Notes under the pieces: model-generated | The model's input: only the letters and a program-made list of their open reading frames with translations | Database searches by the model: none | What the model was told of the DNA's origin: nothing | Part shown: positions 20,947-33,499 of the stretch, piece after piece | Layout of the letters: the number at the start of each line of letters is the position of its first letter | How positions within the stretch are numbered: position 1 is the first letter of the stretch | Made by a program: the position numbers and the translations under genes | Source: Amblyomma americanum | Lineage: Eukaryota > Arthropoda > Arachnida > Ixodida > Ixodidae | NCBI RefSeq assembly: GCF_052857255.1 | Contig: NC_135498.1 | Span: 118,768,281 to 118,832,280, forward strand | Reading direction: 5' to 3' | Length of the DNA: 64,000 nucleotides

Positions 20947-23900
20947 TCAGTCTTTGTTCGGGTACCCTGCATATAACAGTTGATCTAATCGATATTGAGC
21001 GCGCGCATCGCCTCGGCCGTCACACACCTGGCAAAATAAGACCAATTATCGTCAAATTTCACACCCACAAAACGCAGCTGAATATTCTGTTCAGTGAAAA
21101 ATAATTCAAAGAACTGGATACAGTCTGGTGAGGACTTCTCGCCTGCTGTTAGGAAGGCTCGAAGGCAACTTATCACCTTTGCAAAAAGAAAATCTACGGA
21201 TTAAATGCTGTGTTACAAAACCTTGTTTATCGGCCGCGCACGATACGTTTATGACGACTGCTCGGAAACCATCAAAGAAATGTTTTAGGGCACCCACCTT
21301 GGAAAAGCGCCCCACAGCATCACTCCTGGCCCGCGTCTGGACTGTCACCTCTGTCCACACTTTCTTTTTCCGTAGTTTTCACGAACATCCGCAGTTTTAT
21401 TCCTAAGGGGGAAGAAATCTCCAGTCTTCTTCGCTCATCCAATAGCAACATCCTCGTATTAACCGAAAGCTGGCTAACTCACGAAATAAACGACAGTGAA
21501 ATCCTGGCAGACTTATCGCACTGTAAGCTTTTCGGTAAGGATCGTCAGGGGCCTCATGGCGGAGGAGTGCTCATTGGGTTTTCTAATAATTTACCATTTT
21601 CAATCGTTTCCATTTCTTCTGATATTGAAATAATGTGGCCTTTCTGCCGTTGTCATCCTCAGTCTGTACTTCTTGGTGTTTGTTACAGGCCCCCGCACAG
21701 TACCTCGAACTTCTCAGAGAAGCTTAATAACTTGCTGTGTGAAATTACTGCTAAATATCAAAAGTCACATATACTTCTCTTTGGTTATTTTAATTTTTTT
21801 GGATCTTGACTGGAACACTAACACTATTACAGCATCAGGCACGGTTTAAGCCAAGAATTTCATAGAAGTCTGCCTGTACATTAGCCTTACACAAGTTATC
21901 CCAGCTGCAACAAGAATAACACAAACGAGCGCTAATGCTTTCGACTTACTACTCGTCAGCCATCCCGAAAGTGTTCAGTCGGTTACGATTCTTCCTAAAA
22001 TAAGCCATCACGATGTAGTTCATGCCAATATAGCATTAACTCCGCTTCGGAGCCATGCCTTCAAAACGACGATCCGTTTGTACGACTATACAGAGATCAA
22101 TCGTGAACTGGATGCCTTTTTTGAATCTCCACACTTATTTCCATAGTCAGTCTATCGAAGAAAATTGGCCGAAATTTAAGAAAAAAATTATTGAACTAAC
22201 CAATCAGTTCATTCCTAAGTTCACCTTCCGTGAGAATTCTCAGAAGCCATGGTGCACTAAAACACTTAAACGTCTGGAGAATCAAAAGAAGCGTCTTTTT
22301 CGCGCAGCCAAAGCACAAACTAACCAGAGGGTCTGGGATAAGTATCACGCTGCTGAAAAGGCATATAATTCATCTGCCCTGAACGCTACACTTTCCTTCT
22401 TTAACAAGGACTTGCCTAAAATTCTACACACTAATCCTCGCAAATTCTGGGACATTTTCAACCCAAAACACAAACGCGATGTCAGTATCACAAATGAAGC
22501 GGGTGACGTACTTAGTCATGCCGAATGTGCTCACATACTCAATGTTGCATTTCTATCAGTGTTCACTAATGAATCTGATGTGCCATTTCCTATGCCAAAC
22601 ACTTTTCTTGATGATTCCATGCCGCCTGTTGAATTTAACACTTATGGAATCCTGTCACTAATCGATAAAATGAAGCTTTCATCTTCTGTCGGTTTAGATA
22701 ATATCAACGCCAAATTTCTTAAGAATACTAAACCCACCAGTGCCAGATATTTATGCTTGTTATGGCCAACTTCCTCAAGACTGGAAAAATGGGAAGGTCA
22801 TTCCAGTCTTCAAATCCGGTAACACAAATTCTCCATTAAATTATCGCCCCACTTATTTAACAAGTGTACCTTGCAAGCTCATGGAAAACTTCATATTCTT
22901 CCATAAAATTGCCTACTTGGATGCGGAAAATTTCTTACATCCTGTGCAGCACGGTTCCATGACTTGCATGCCAACCTAGATCTTAACCTACAAACTGACG
23001 CTATATTTCTTGATTTTAAAAAAAGCTTTCGACAAAGTTGCTCACAAACGCCTGTTACACAAGTTATCTCACCTTAATATCGATCCTAATGTTGTTGAAT
23101 AGATTAAAGAATTCCTAAATAACCGCACTCAGTCGGCCTTTGTAAATGAACACACTTCCAGATTCCTTCCTGTAACATCTGGCGTTCCTTAAGGTTCCGT
23201 ACTAGGTCCCCTTCTGTTTTTAATATACATAAATGATTTGCCCTCGCATGTTTCCTGTAAAATTCGCATGTTTGCTGACGATTGTGTTCTTTATCAAACA
23301 GTCAATAACACCTCTGATCAATTATCCCTCCAAAGCAACCTTAACAAGATTCTGGATTGGTGTAAAATCTGGCTAATGGAACATAACCCTCAGAAATGCA
23401 ACGTACTCTCTTTTCATCGTTGCCGTAACCCGCTCGTGTCCTTCTATCATATCGACTTCGTTCCTGTACTGCCAGTAGAATCATATTAATATTTAGGCGT
23501 GACTTTGTGCGGTGACCTCTCCTGGAAAAAGCATATAAAAAAACATCATTTCTTCAGCTAACAGATCCGTTGGTTTTCTAAAACGTCATCTTCGTGATGC
23601 GGCCGTGGATGTTGTTAAGTTATTAGCTTACGAATCACTTGTGAAATCAAAATTAGAATATGCTTCACCCATTTGGAACCCACATCACGCTTATTTGACC
23701 AACGCATTAGAACTTTTGCAAAACCGCGCCATTAGATTTATTCGTACTTCATGCCATTGCAGCATGAGTGTTACATATCTGAAATCGCTTTCAGGCATTC
23801 AGCCACTCGATCTGCACCGCCGCACAGCCAGTCTTTTATTATTCCACGTTTCTTTACAGCCATCTACGAACTGCGCCCTACATGGTCCGGCACGCATATC

Positions 23901-24078
23901 TCACCGCACTCTCTATCAACTACAGATCAGCCGTCCACGTGCACGCACTGTCACCTTCGCAGCTTCATTTTTTTCTCACACCGCCGCGGTCTGGAATGGC
24001 CTTCCCACTGACATTGCAGCGATAACCTGTCCCGCGAACTTCGCGCGTAGAGCCTACAGCTATTTGTCATCATCATAA
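20947..24078 (+). pseudogene. LINE copy 1: endonuclease and reverse transcriptase
   Basis: The RRM remnant (DIERAHRLGRHTPGK) is followed by the AP endonuclease (NILVLTESWLTHEI; GGGVLIGFSNN; LLGVCYRPPHS; SHHDVVHANIALTP) and the RT. The RT shows PQDWKNGKVIPVFKSGN, NYRPTYLTSVPCKLMENF, a GSVLGPLLFLIYINDLP-type block and the FADD box at about 23271-23282. The C-terminal region (23605-24078) is open: [29 protein letters not shown]. Multiple stops and frameshifts are present. Confidence 0.85.
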
Positions 24079-24173
24079 CGCATGTATAATTGCTATGGCA
24101 TAAAACGTTGTACCCAGCGCTTATGTAATGCCCTTAAAAAGAGGTCTTTAAGGAAACAAATTGATTGATTGAT

Positions 24174-24327
24174 TGCCAGGGAATAGGCGTGCATATTCAA
24201 CTTGGAAGGAGAAGAGAGTGATACTGCCTATACATAACTGCTACGACGGGAGTTGGCTGAAAAAGAGCGAAGAAATGAAAGGTTGGAAGCTCAGCGAGCG
24301 TCCGACACCTAAGCAACGAGAAGAACG
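24174..24327. other. Spacer between LINE tail and satellite
   Basis: No recognisable feature. The first bases directly follow the ATTG tail of the LINE, so the LINE inserted next to or into the satellite flank. Confidence 0.4.
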
Positions 24328-25790
24328 TCTGTCTGTCTGTCTGTCTGTCACTGCGAGGAAGAAAGAAAGGAAAGTGCACCGGCCTGCTCACTGGCTCAAG
24401 CCAAGCCACAATCGCTACCACGTGCAGATAGGAGAGTTGAAAGAGAGGATATAAAGACATGATAGCAAAGACGCGAGTCTGTCTTTCTGTTACTGCCAGG
24501 AAGAGAGAAAGGAAAGTGCACAGGCCTGCTCACTGGCTCAAGCCGAGCCACAATCGCTACCACGTGCAGATAGGAGAGTTGAAAGAGGGGATATAAAGAC
24601 AGGATAGTAAAGACGCGAGTCAGTCTTTCTGTTACTGCCAGGAAGAGAGAAAGGAAAGTGGACAGGCCTGCTCACTGGCTCAAGCCGAGCCACAATCGCT
24701 ACCACGTGCAGATAGAAGGAGAGTTGAAAGAGGGGATATAAAGACAGGATAATAAAGACGCGAGTCTGTCTTTCTGTTACTGCCAGGAAGAGAGAAAGGA
24801 AAGTGCACAGGCCTGCTCACTGGCTCAAACCGAGCCACAATCGCTACCACGTGCAGATAGAAGGAGAGTTGAAAGAGGGGATATAAAGACAGGATAGTAA
24901 AGACGCGAGTCTGTCTTTCTGTTACTGCCAGGAAGAGAGAAAGGAAAGTGCACAGGCCTGCTCACTGGCTCAAGCCGAGCCACAATCGCTACCACGAGCA
25001 GATAGAAGGAGAGTTGAAAGAGGGGATATAAAGACAGGATAGTAAAGACGCGAGTCTGTCTTTCTGTTACTGCCAGGGAGAGAGAAAGGAAAGTGCACAG
25101 GCCTGCTCACTGGCTCAAGCCGAGCCACAATCACTACCACGTGCAGATAGAAGGAGAGTTGAAAGAGGGGATATAAAGACAGGATAGTAAAGACGCGAGT
25201 CTGTCTTTCTGTTACTGCCAGGGAGAGAGAAAGGAAAGTGCACAGGCCTGCTCACTGGCTCAAGCCGAGCCACAATCGCTACCACGTGCAGATAGAAGGA
25301 GAGTTGAAAGAGGGGATATAAAGACAGGATAGTAAAGACGCGAGTCTGTCTTTCTGTTACTGCCAGGAAGAGAGAAAGGAAAGTGCACAGGCCTGCTCAC
25401 TGGCTCAAGCCGAGCCACAATCGCTACCACGTGCAGATAGAAGGAGAGTTGAAAGAGGGGATATAAAGACAGGATAGTAAAGACGCGAGTCTGTCTTTCT
25501 GTTACTGCCAGGAAGAGAGAAAGGAAAGTGCACAGGCCTGCTCACTGGCTCAAGCCGAGCCACAATCGCTACCACGTGCAGATAGAAGGAGAGTTGAAAG
25601 AGGGGATATAAAGACAGGATAGTAAAGACGCGAGTCTGTCTTTCTGTTACTGCCAGGGAGAGAGAAAGGAAAGTGCACAGGCCTGCTCACTGGCTCAAGC
25701 CGAGCCACAATCACTACCACGTGCAGATAGAAGGAGAGTTGAACGACGGGATAGAAAGACAGGATTGTAAAGACGCGCTAAAGACAAGGC
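24328..25790. repeat. 145-bp satellite array, about ten units
   Basis: The marker gacgcgagt starts at 24470, 24612, 24757, 24902, 25047, 25192, 25337, 25482, 25627 and 25772: period 145, except the first (142), which lacks a GAA. Units are nearly identical and begin with a CTGT microsatellite at 24328-24348. Each contains ggatataaagacaggat. Variants ccagggagag plus aatcactaccac occur in the units starting 25047 and 25627, four units apart. Confidence 0.95.
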
Positions 25791-26212
25791 CCATCCCGGA
25801 GGTAGTACAATACCGTGCCAACCGGTGGCGGAAGTGAAGCAACCTTCAAACTCTCCGCCACATTTCCAAAAATAAGTCCAACTTGGGCCCGTAACAGATA
25901 CACCACGGGTGCGGACAATCGCCTAAGAACGTCTCGGTAAACGACGCAGCCAAGCCGAGTCTGAAACGCGAGAAGTACGACAGGCATGTCTCTCTAAACG
26001 GCGTGTTTCTCTCTCTCTCTCTCTCGCTCCGTGGTGTCCACCGAGATATGTGAGACGGTTGCTGTGCCATTCACTGTACTCAATATCCAAACAAAGCAAT
26101 GTGATACGACGGCGTTCATAGAGTTCATTGGCGTTGACAACTTTGCAAAGGCCATTCATTTCCACGAAAAGAAAGGAGCACAACCGGCTCCGTATAATGA
26201 AAATGATAGCTT
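25791..26212 (+). repeat. Satellite flank and cggcgttc-family repeat
   Basis: 25791-26005 is unassigned. A TC run lies at 26007-26026. 26030-26200 matches the repeat at 6860-7020 (ccaccgagatatgtgagacg; ggcgttgacaactttgcaaa). Confidence 0.55.
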
Positions 26213-26450
26213 ATAGGAAAGATGTGGCGCCCGTGTTCTGTGCGACTCAAGATCCACAGGTGGTCTAAATTATCAAGGAGTATGTACTTCACTACGGCAA
26301 CTCTCTATTTCTTCTTTCACTACCACTTTCCTCCTTTCTCTTATGGTGCGGTTGGGGTGTCCAAGGAGATTCGACAATTTTTGCGCCGTTTCCTTTCCTG
26401 AAACAACCTATTTTTCAAAGGCCGATTTTCATTGTACAGCACACGGCTGT
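26213..26450 (+). mobile_element. Headless SINE body
   Basis: Matches 60315-60520 (aaagatgtggcgcccgtgtt, ggtggtctaaattat, cctcctttctcttatggtgc) and then ttttcaaaggcc at about 60770-60800. No A or B box, so a 5'-truncated or pre-existing repeat body. The copy at 60315 contains an extra inverted SINE. Confidence 0.65.
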
Positions 26451-28300
26451 TAATATTTTTTTTTTTGCTGTGCGCCGACAACAGGGCTAAGCAAAATGAA
26501 GAGTAGCAATAATATCTCCGCTTCCCTTAAATCTCAGATTCTATTTGACATTGATTAAAACTTCGATGCGACGCCGCCAGTACACAATCAGAGTTGAAAA
26601 CAAGCAAGGGTTCCGTTTATACTTTGAATTTGCTGAGCGGACGCCTCTTACGGGACCGCTGATTTTTTGTGCGCTGATTGCATTAGCTAGCGGTGCCTAA
26701 TCAAGAAAACACCGGCTCCATTTGCGCTATGGTGTCCCTCTGTATCACGTACACGAGCTTGATCATGTTGATGTTCGGCACCACTTGGCTTTGCAACCAA
26801 TTGTCTCAGCCAGGAATATTATGTGCTGCCAAGTACCCTAGTTTCTCCGCATTGATTGCTGGTGTGGCGGTCAAACTTCTCTTTTTGTATTTTATAAGCG
26901 GACGTAGCTATGGCTAGCCAGCCCGTCTTCATAAACATCACTATTTAAATTCACCTTGCAAATATGGCGCGATAGTTTTAAAGTGTCCGTGCGGTCACTA
27001 GGGGATTTCTCGGCGCAACAGTACGCAGATATCGGCAGCTGTTCACGTGACATCACATTCTTCTGTATTACATGTCATCGCACGTAATCCGAGCCGCTAA
27101 TTAGTGGAACTTACAAGTTTTCCTTTAGCGTCGTTGTGCACGTTGCTGTGCGATGTGCTTGTACAAATCCACTGTTTATTTTCCTGAACGAACATCCTCT
27201 TTGGTGAAGAGGTTGTGCCCGGCTCCCGACCGAAGAGACTCCGGTTCACTTCCGCTTGACAACCTTTTAAAGCGAAAAATTGCCACGGCCGCTCAATTGC
27301 AACGCACTTGGTGCCATTGGGCGCCGGTGGCTTCACTATCCACGCGGCTCTCTTTCGCTGCGTCTCTACGAATGACCTTGAACACGAGGAGCGGAGGACG
27401 CACCACGTGCCTCGCAGCAGCTGCAGTCACTCGCTCCGACGCCGTCGCGGCGGTTACGCGCTGCCTATACACCGTCTCGCTATGGACGAAACAAGTCAGC
27501 CGGAGCCGACGTCCTCGAGAGTGGCTACTCGAAGACGTCGGATCGAGTCTGATCACCCGGTCGACACTACCAGCTGGTCGAGGGATTTAGCAATCGATAG
27601 GGAGCGTAAACGCGCTAAGCGGCCAGCCGAAAGGAATGGAGGGCGGGAGCTTCGCCTGGCTCGACGGCGAGCGAAAGATGCCGAATGAAGACAGCGACGA
27701 GCCTTGTTCGCAGCCGCGGCGGAGACTGGCGAGCCGCTGGAAGCGAGTTCTCGCAGTGCGGAACCCGCAAGGACCCACGCGGTCCGTCTGCCTGTCACAC
27801 TGTGCTTCGGCCCCAAGAACCTTAGAAAGTGACCTCACATGTAATCCGTGCTTTCGCTTGCATAGCTAGGGTTAGCTGAGCTAAGCCGACCCATTTCTCT
27901 TTTCTTTGCTGCGAGCCTGTTTTTCTACGTCACTACACCCATTCCACGAATTTGAATTTCCCAGTTGCTCCGATGCCGGGTTTTCCTGAGAACGGGACCA
28001 TTAACATTTTTGCTTTAAGCGGTAATGCGTTGTTAGTCAGCGCCTTGATGTCTTCTAAAATCAAGGATTGATATCGGTCATATTTCATTGCAGTTGACAG
28101 GCGTAAATGTATTTCGTTTATTTTCGTAATGCTGCTTAATAGTAGTAACAACTAGCTCTGCTTGCAATCCACTTTGTGAGATAACTTACGCTGACTCTAT
28201 AAAACCCAGTTAGACGGCTGTACCTCTCGATTGCCGTAGACATCTGAATGGCACCGTGAAGGGGGTAAATTGGAAAAGAACTGCATGTAAGTTCGCTCCG
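26451..28300. other. Unassigned DNA, partly GC-rich
   Basis: 27130-27880 is CpG-rich with overlapping ORFs on both strands and a simple Arg/Ser-rich composition, which suggests chance openness. No domain, splice pair or repeat was recognised. Confidence 0.35.
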
Positions 28301-30185
28301 TCTCCGTTGACACCGAACACAGGTCGGTGGACGCGATCTTGCTCTATGTTTCCTTCGCCTAAAAAATACAGTTAAGGAGGCAACCCCGTGGAACCCTTAC
28401 CTCGTAAATGACAGGGAGGCCGTGAAAACGCTCGACGCAAGGTTGCAGGACGTCACCAATGAGGACCACCTCGACGTCGCCGCCTACCTGTACTCCACTC
28501 TAAGCACGAATACGCCTGTATGAGAGTAAGAAAGGGAGTATGCTGCCTAGGAAACTAAGCATAGGTAAAAACCAGATATGTGGGTTAAGAGACAAGGAGG
28601 GCAATGTCATTAGCAATATGGATAAGATAGTTAAAGTAGCCGAAGAGTTCTACACAAATCTGTACAGCAGCCAATGCGATCAGAACGTTAATGATAAAGA
28701 CAGTAGCACACACCATTGCGGCATCCGGCCAGTAATGAGAAAGGAAGTAAAGAAAGCATTAGCAACAGTGCAGAGGGGGAAAAGCAGCTCGCTAGGATCA
28801 GGTAGCAGCAGGGCAGATTCTGCTACAAATGCTATCCACCCTGTATACGCAACGCCTTACGACCTCGACCGTACCACAAGCTTTAAAGCATGCAAACATT
28901 ATCTTGAATTATACGAAAAGAGACGCCAAGGACTTGAAAAAATTACCGACCGATCAGCTTACTGTCCGTTGTCTACTAGGTATTTACTAAGGCAATCACT
29001 AATAGAGTCAGGACAACCTCAGACTTTAATCAACAAGCTTATCAGGCAGGCTTTAGTAAAGGATATTCAATAACAGATCATATTCACACTTCAAATAAGG
29101 AGATAGAGAAATGCACAAAATATAAACAACCCCTGCATAAATCCTTCATTGATTACGAGAAAGCATTTGACAAAGTGGAAACCACAGCACTCATACAGGC
29201 ATTGCATTATAAGGGTGTATAAGAGCCTTATGTAAAAACACTGGAAGAAATATACTAGAACTGCACACCTACCATAGTCCTCCATAAAGTGAGCAATTAA
29301 ATTCCAATAAGGAAGGGCGTAAGGCATGGAAACACGATCTCGCTGATGCTATTCACCACCTGTTTGCAGTTGGTATTACGAGGCCGAATAGAGAACAGCT
29401 GTGGATAAGAGTTAATGGAGAACACCTAAATAATCTGCGATTCGCTAATGACATTGCCTTGCGGAGTCACTCAGGAGATGAAGTGCAAATCATGATCAAT
29501 GAGTTACATAGAGCAGAAAGGTGGGTCTAAAAATTAACATGCAGAAAACCAAAGTACTGTTCAACAGTCTAGCAAGGAAACAGCAGTTCACAATTCGCGG
29601 CGAGGTGCAGCAAGTGGTAAAGAGTCTACTTAGGGCAGGTAGTGGCAGCTTATCCGCATCACGAGAGGGGTAAGAATTGGGTGCGGCGCATACGGCAGGT
29701 TTTCTCAAATCATGAATAGCAGATTACCAGTATCCCTCAAGAGAAAAGTGTACAACAGCTGTACCTCACCCGTACTCTCCTACGGGGCGGAAACGTGGAG
29801 GCTAATGAAAATGGGTAAGCTTTATTTAAGGATGACGCAGCAAGCCATGGAAATAACAATGATAGGTGAATATGCTATGAGTCCGGAAGCGGGCGTAGTG
29901 GGTAAGGGAACAAACGCGTCTTAATTACATCCTAGTCGAAATCAATAGAGAAAAATGGGCTTGGGCAGGGCATGTACTGCGACGGCAAGATGACCTCTGG
30001 TCCTTAAATGTAATGAAGTGGATTCCAAGAGAAAGCAAGCGTAGCAGAGGGAGGCAGAAAGTTAGGCGGCAGGATGAGATTATGAGGCTTGCAGGCATTG
30101 TGTAGGCGCAGCTGGGAAAGGAGAGGGTTAATTGGAGAGACATGGGAGAGGCCTTTGTCCTGCAGTGGGTGTATTGATGATGACG
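28301..30185 (+). pseudogene. RTE-clade LINE, copy B
   Basis: Uninterrupted relative of the copy at window start. An ORF at 28540-29073 reads GNVISNMDKIVKVAEEFYTN, an RTE linker, then frameshifts lead into the RT (IDYEKAFDKVETTAL near 29150; IRKGVRHGNTI-like near 29310). The catalytic box reads FAND at 29441-29452 in place of FADD, so the RT is dead. The C-terminal part has SLKRKVYNSCTSPVLSYGAE and the 3' end ccctgcagtgggtgtattga. It gives the empty site for the gypsy insertion in copy A. Confidence 0.85.
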
Positions 30186-30694
30186 AAGCTGTGCTCTAGA
30201 GCACTCCCTTTTATAATGCGAGTGTGCTTGAGGACACCCGACTACAATTCAGCACCATTATGTTTATATCGTGCAGACCGCAGAAGAACCACGACGTCAT
30301 TCCAGGGTGAGCACTCGAGACGAGTAGCGCGCCGACCATTGACATTATAATCTTCGTCGGCGCCACGCAGAATACAAGCCAGCTGACCGAGTCTGAGTTT
30401 CGACATCCATTTGTCACGGTGGACTCAGTGAAAACGTTTTCGCCGCTACTGCGGGCCGTACAAGATGATTCGCCTGCTATGTCAGCGTGACACTCAAGTT
30501 CTTCTTGATGGAGTGACGTAATCCGAGCGACGCCGAACCCGAGGGGAAGTTGTGCGCGTCGTGAGTCGAAAGCCATTTTTTGAGCGCTTATGTACACATG
30601 CGTTCATGCTCATGCACTTTATTTCAAGGCGAAAGCTTTATATGTTCCATTGATTCAAAGCTGCTAGTTGTCGGTGTCAGAGCACAAAAGATCG
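30186..30694. other. Unassigned DNA
   Basis: A minus-strand ORF (30211-30597) has no recognisable domain. No second copy in the window. Confidence 0.35.
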
Positions 30695-31745
30695 GAAAGC
30701 CAAGGAGATGGCAAGGAGTAGAGAAAGAGACAACTTTATATCCCACAGGTGCAGCCAACGAGAACAGGTGGGTCCTGTGCGGCCCCCATGGTGGAGGCGA
30801 CGTACTGGGCCCATGAAATGAGTGAAAGTTGCGTGGTCTTATGCGGCTTGTTGAAGAGCTGGTCCCAGCATTCCGCAGAGGGAGCTGGCAGGAAGGCCCG
30901 AGGGGAGGGTTATTTTCGCATCCCCAGAGGATGTGCGCCTGAGTGGCGGACGATCCGTTCTGTCAATTTGGGCATGTGGGGTCGTATTGCCTGTCGGCGA
31001 TCAGTGATAGCTTTGAGTAGCTGAGAATTAAGAGCGTCTGCTATCTTCGGAGCAGGGTGGCTATGCCCTGCCGAGGTCGGTTCGGAGAAGCGGGAAAGGG
31101 CGTCACGTCTTTTTATGAACATAGGTTATATCGGCACAAGTCTGGGGGGCTTCAGCGAGTGCTCTAGGATGCGTGGCACGGCCGCCGGGATTGTTAACCC
31201 TCGGGCAAGTCGGCCGGTCCCTTCCTTACCAGCCTGTTATGCGTCAGTGGTGTAGGCAGGGGATTATTATTTTTCAATTTTTTTAGGTTGCCCAAACCTC
31301 ATATATGTCCCTTCGTTACCACAGTTGACCTCATGGGCGGGTACCCAGATTAGGTTAATTTTGTGGTCGGGAGTGCAGCCGCGCAGAATGCGTGCGGCGG
31401 CAATGAAGATGCAGCCTGCCGATAAGTTTAGGATTGCTCGTTTTCGGTCACCGAGAACTGTTCGCGTACAGCGGTCAGCGATAAGCAGCGCTATCGCAGT
31501 CTCTTCTGCTGCGGCGGGGGAGGGGGCGCACACCGCGGCGGCGGAGATAAGTGTAGATCGCGGCGTGGTTGCACGGACCACGTAGGTTGCACCTTGCCTT
31601 TCCGCGCCCGTTTGTGTAGTGTGTTCGTGGGAACAATAGAAATCATCCAGTTCTTGGGCTTCGTATGTGGCAAAAAAAAGGCGGGTATGTGGCAGTTAGC
31701 GGAGTGGGGATCGACTGGAGCAACTTCGGAGCGAGGACGCATTAC
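30695..31745 (-). pseudogene. I-like LINE: RNase H and C-terminus
   Basis: The minus reading shows an RNase H fragment (INLIWVPAHEVN-GNE at about 31310-31350), KRRDALSRFSEPTSAGHSHP, then CPN and AHILWGCENNPP near 30930-30950, and a 3' UTR. Frameshifts and stops throughout. Same superfamily as the pieces at 5396 and 11141, but a different subfamily by residues. Confidence 0.65.
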
Positions 31746-33079
31746 CGCACTGTAAACCAGTTACAGACTTAAGGGTGCAATACAGTGTCTGTAACTAACA
31801 CCCTTCAAAAAGGATAACTTTAGGTAGCAAAGCCTCCGTATACAGGGCACTTTTCTCGGAACTCCGCCCTTCTTTACCCGATGTATTGGAAGGTGGTTTA
31901 CGTAACTTAATGGGTGTAGCAGTCACACTTCACCTTTAACACCCTTTTCAATTCTTCACTTTTATGCCTCGTTATTCATTTTAGGCTTTCCACTGTATTT
32001 TGAGTAGCAATGTGAAGCTGTTCAATATATTGCATTTTATCAGTTGACATTTTAGCCACCCACACATGTAATATGTGCTAGAGACAATAGCTTGCCTTTT
32101 GCTTTCCATTATGAATGCCCAGAACATGATAAGAGCATTCAGGAAAGGTCAGGCACATCACTCTGCATGCTCCGGCAAACATTTATTGATGTGAACCAGC
32201 AAAGGCAACTTGGTGCATACTAACAAACCATCAGACAATGCACTTTTACTAAGTCACATAAACATCCAGAAATTGGAGTTCGAATATGAAACAAAAGTTG
32301 CAGGCTCCTGGTCTGTAGCTCCTGTCGAACACGCAGTACGCACCCGTAAATGCGTTTGCACTCTTGACAGCATCACCGACATGTTCTCTCCTGTAAAAAA
32401 AAAAGTAAAAGTTGCACTTTCTACAAATGATAGCTTTGGTGCCTTGTACTAGTTGTCAAATTTAGGGCAGTGCAAGTTGTCACAAGGGGCTTGAAAAAAA
32501 TTGTTTGGACACTTCAAAAGCACTAAAAGATTACTCGAGTCTTCCATGCCAAATCTATGTCAATCTCCCATGCCATATTTGTAAAGCAGAATGTCATAAT
32601 ACTCGAAAATACCGCCTTCCATATAAAAAGAATTGTTGACCTCATGATGTGACAGACAAAAAGAAAGAGAACATGGCAAACGGATGTCAAACTGGTGCCT
32701 CAAGTTTGTTTTCTAAGCAGTTATTTCTGCTTTACATATGTCTATCGTTCAACTTTTCTGTCCATTCCCTTGCCTCTTTTCTTTTGACTGTACTCCATTG
32801 ATTTTTTATTTAGCTAATGAGAGAAAGGGGTTGAGAAGGAAAGGCAGCCACACCTGCTTGGGTGGACATAGTGTACGGCCATGGTTTCCATGAAGGCATA
32901 AAGCCAGCAGTGGTAAATCCTGTTCCATCTGCCGTACCCTACAATGTCATACTAGAATTTCCAAGCGGATCATCAACAAGTTCATGAGAATCAGTTGATG
33001 CCACTAGCGGGGGCGATGGACAAAAAACCATCAGCGCTTTCCACTTATCTCGCGCCTTTCCGAGCCGCTGACATGTGTT
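31746..33079. other. Unassigned AT-rich DNA with AACACCCTT inverted modules
   Basis: 31760-31768 and 31787-31795 form a perfect 9-bp stem (GTTACAGAC/GTCTGTAAC). The words TAAGGGTG and AACACCCTT recur at 31769, 31798 and 31937. This resembles a small TIR element, but its ends are not defined. The rest shows no gene. Confidence 0.4.
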
Positions 33080-33087
33080 GCACGACC

Positions 33088-33400
33088 TTACCAAACGCTA
33101 CATGTCCTTAAAACATCCAGATAATAGTATTCCTGCAAAAGCCTCTGCTTTGTTTTCCTGATTCTCAGGTTGTATGACCAAGAATTGCCATGGAAAAGTC
33201 GTAGTAAGTCTTGTCGGTACTTCTGCGAAACGACTAATTGGTCTCGCCCCACCCCACGACTATTCTTGTAGCATTTAGGTAGTTTTCCTGAAACTGCGGC
33301 TTCGGTTGTAAGCGTACCGAAAGGGCCCTCAATTACCACTGTCGCGATAGTCAAGCATACGCTTTGTTCTTCCACTACCTGTCAGATCCATACACATTTT
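33088..33400 (-). pseudogene. Gypsy pol remnant: protease end joined to integrase zinc domain
   Basis: The minus reading contains VVIEGPFGTLTTEAAVSGKL, a retropepsin-region fragment. It is followed within about 15 residues by QLVVSQKYRQDLLRLFHGNS and IRKTKQRLLQEYYY, the HHCC (H2C2) zinc-binding domain of gypsy integrases. RT and RNase H, which should separate them, are missing: an internal deletion. Confidence 0.7.
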
Positions 33401-33499
33401 TCTGCGTAATCGGATGGTGACACATACAACAGATGGACAACATCCATCGTTGCAGCTGAGTTGCTTCCCGTTCGTTCACTAGCAGGCTATGCGAGTGAG

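Larger units (their letters stand above)
19745..24173 (+). mobile_element. CR1/L2-like LINE, copy 1 (decayed)
   Basis: Order: 5' monomers (19745-20440, split by a SINE), leader and 2A motif, ORF1 coiled coil, AP endonuclease, reverse transcriptase, and 3' end with an ATTG-repeat tail (24154-24173). It is homologous along its length to the minus-strand copy at 36458-41158. Several stops and frameshifts inactivate it. Clade is inferred from RT motifs and the short tandem-repeat tail. Confidence 0.85.

Noticed and set aside
24328..25790. Regular repeats that might suggest a CRISPR array
   Set aside because: Units are contiguous 145-bp copies without unique spacers, in an animal genome; this is a satellite.
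27293..27840. Overlapping ORFs on both strands in CpG-rich DNA
   Set aside because: Arg/Ser-rich composition on both strands, no domain, no homologous second copy; explained by base composition.
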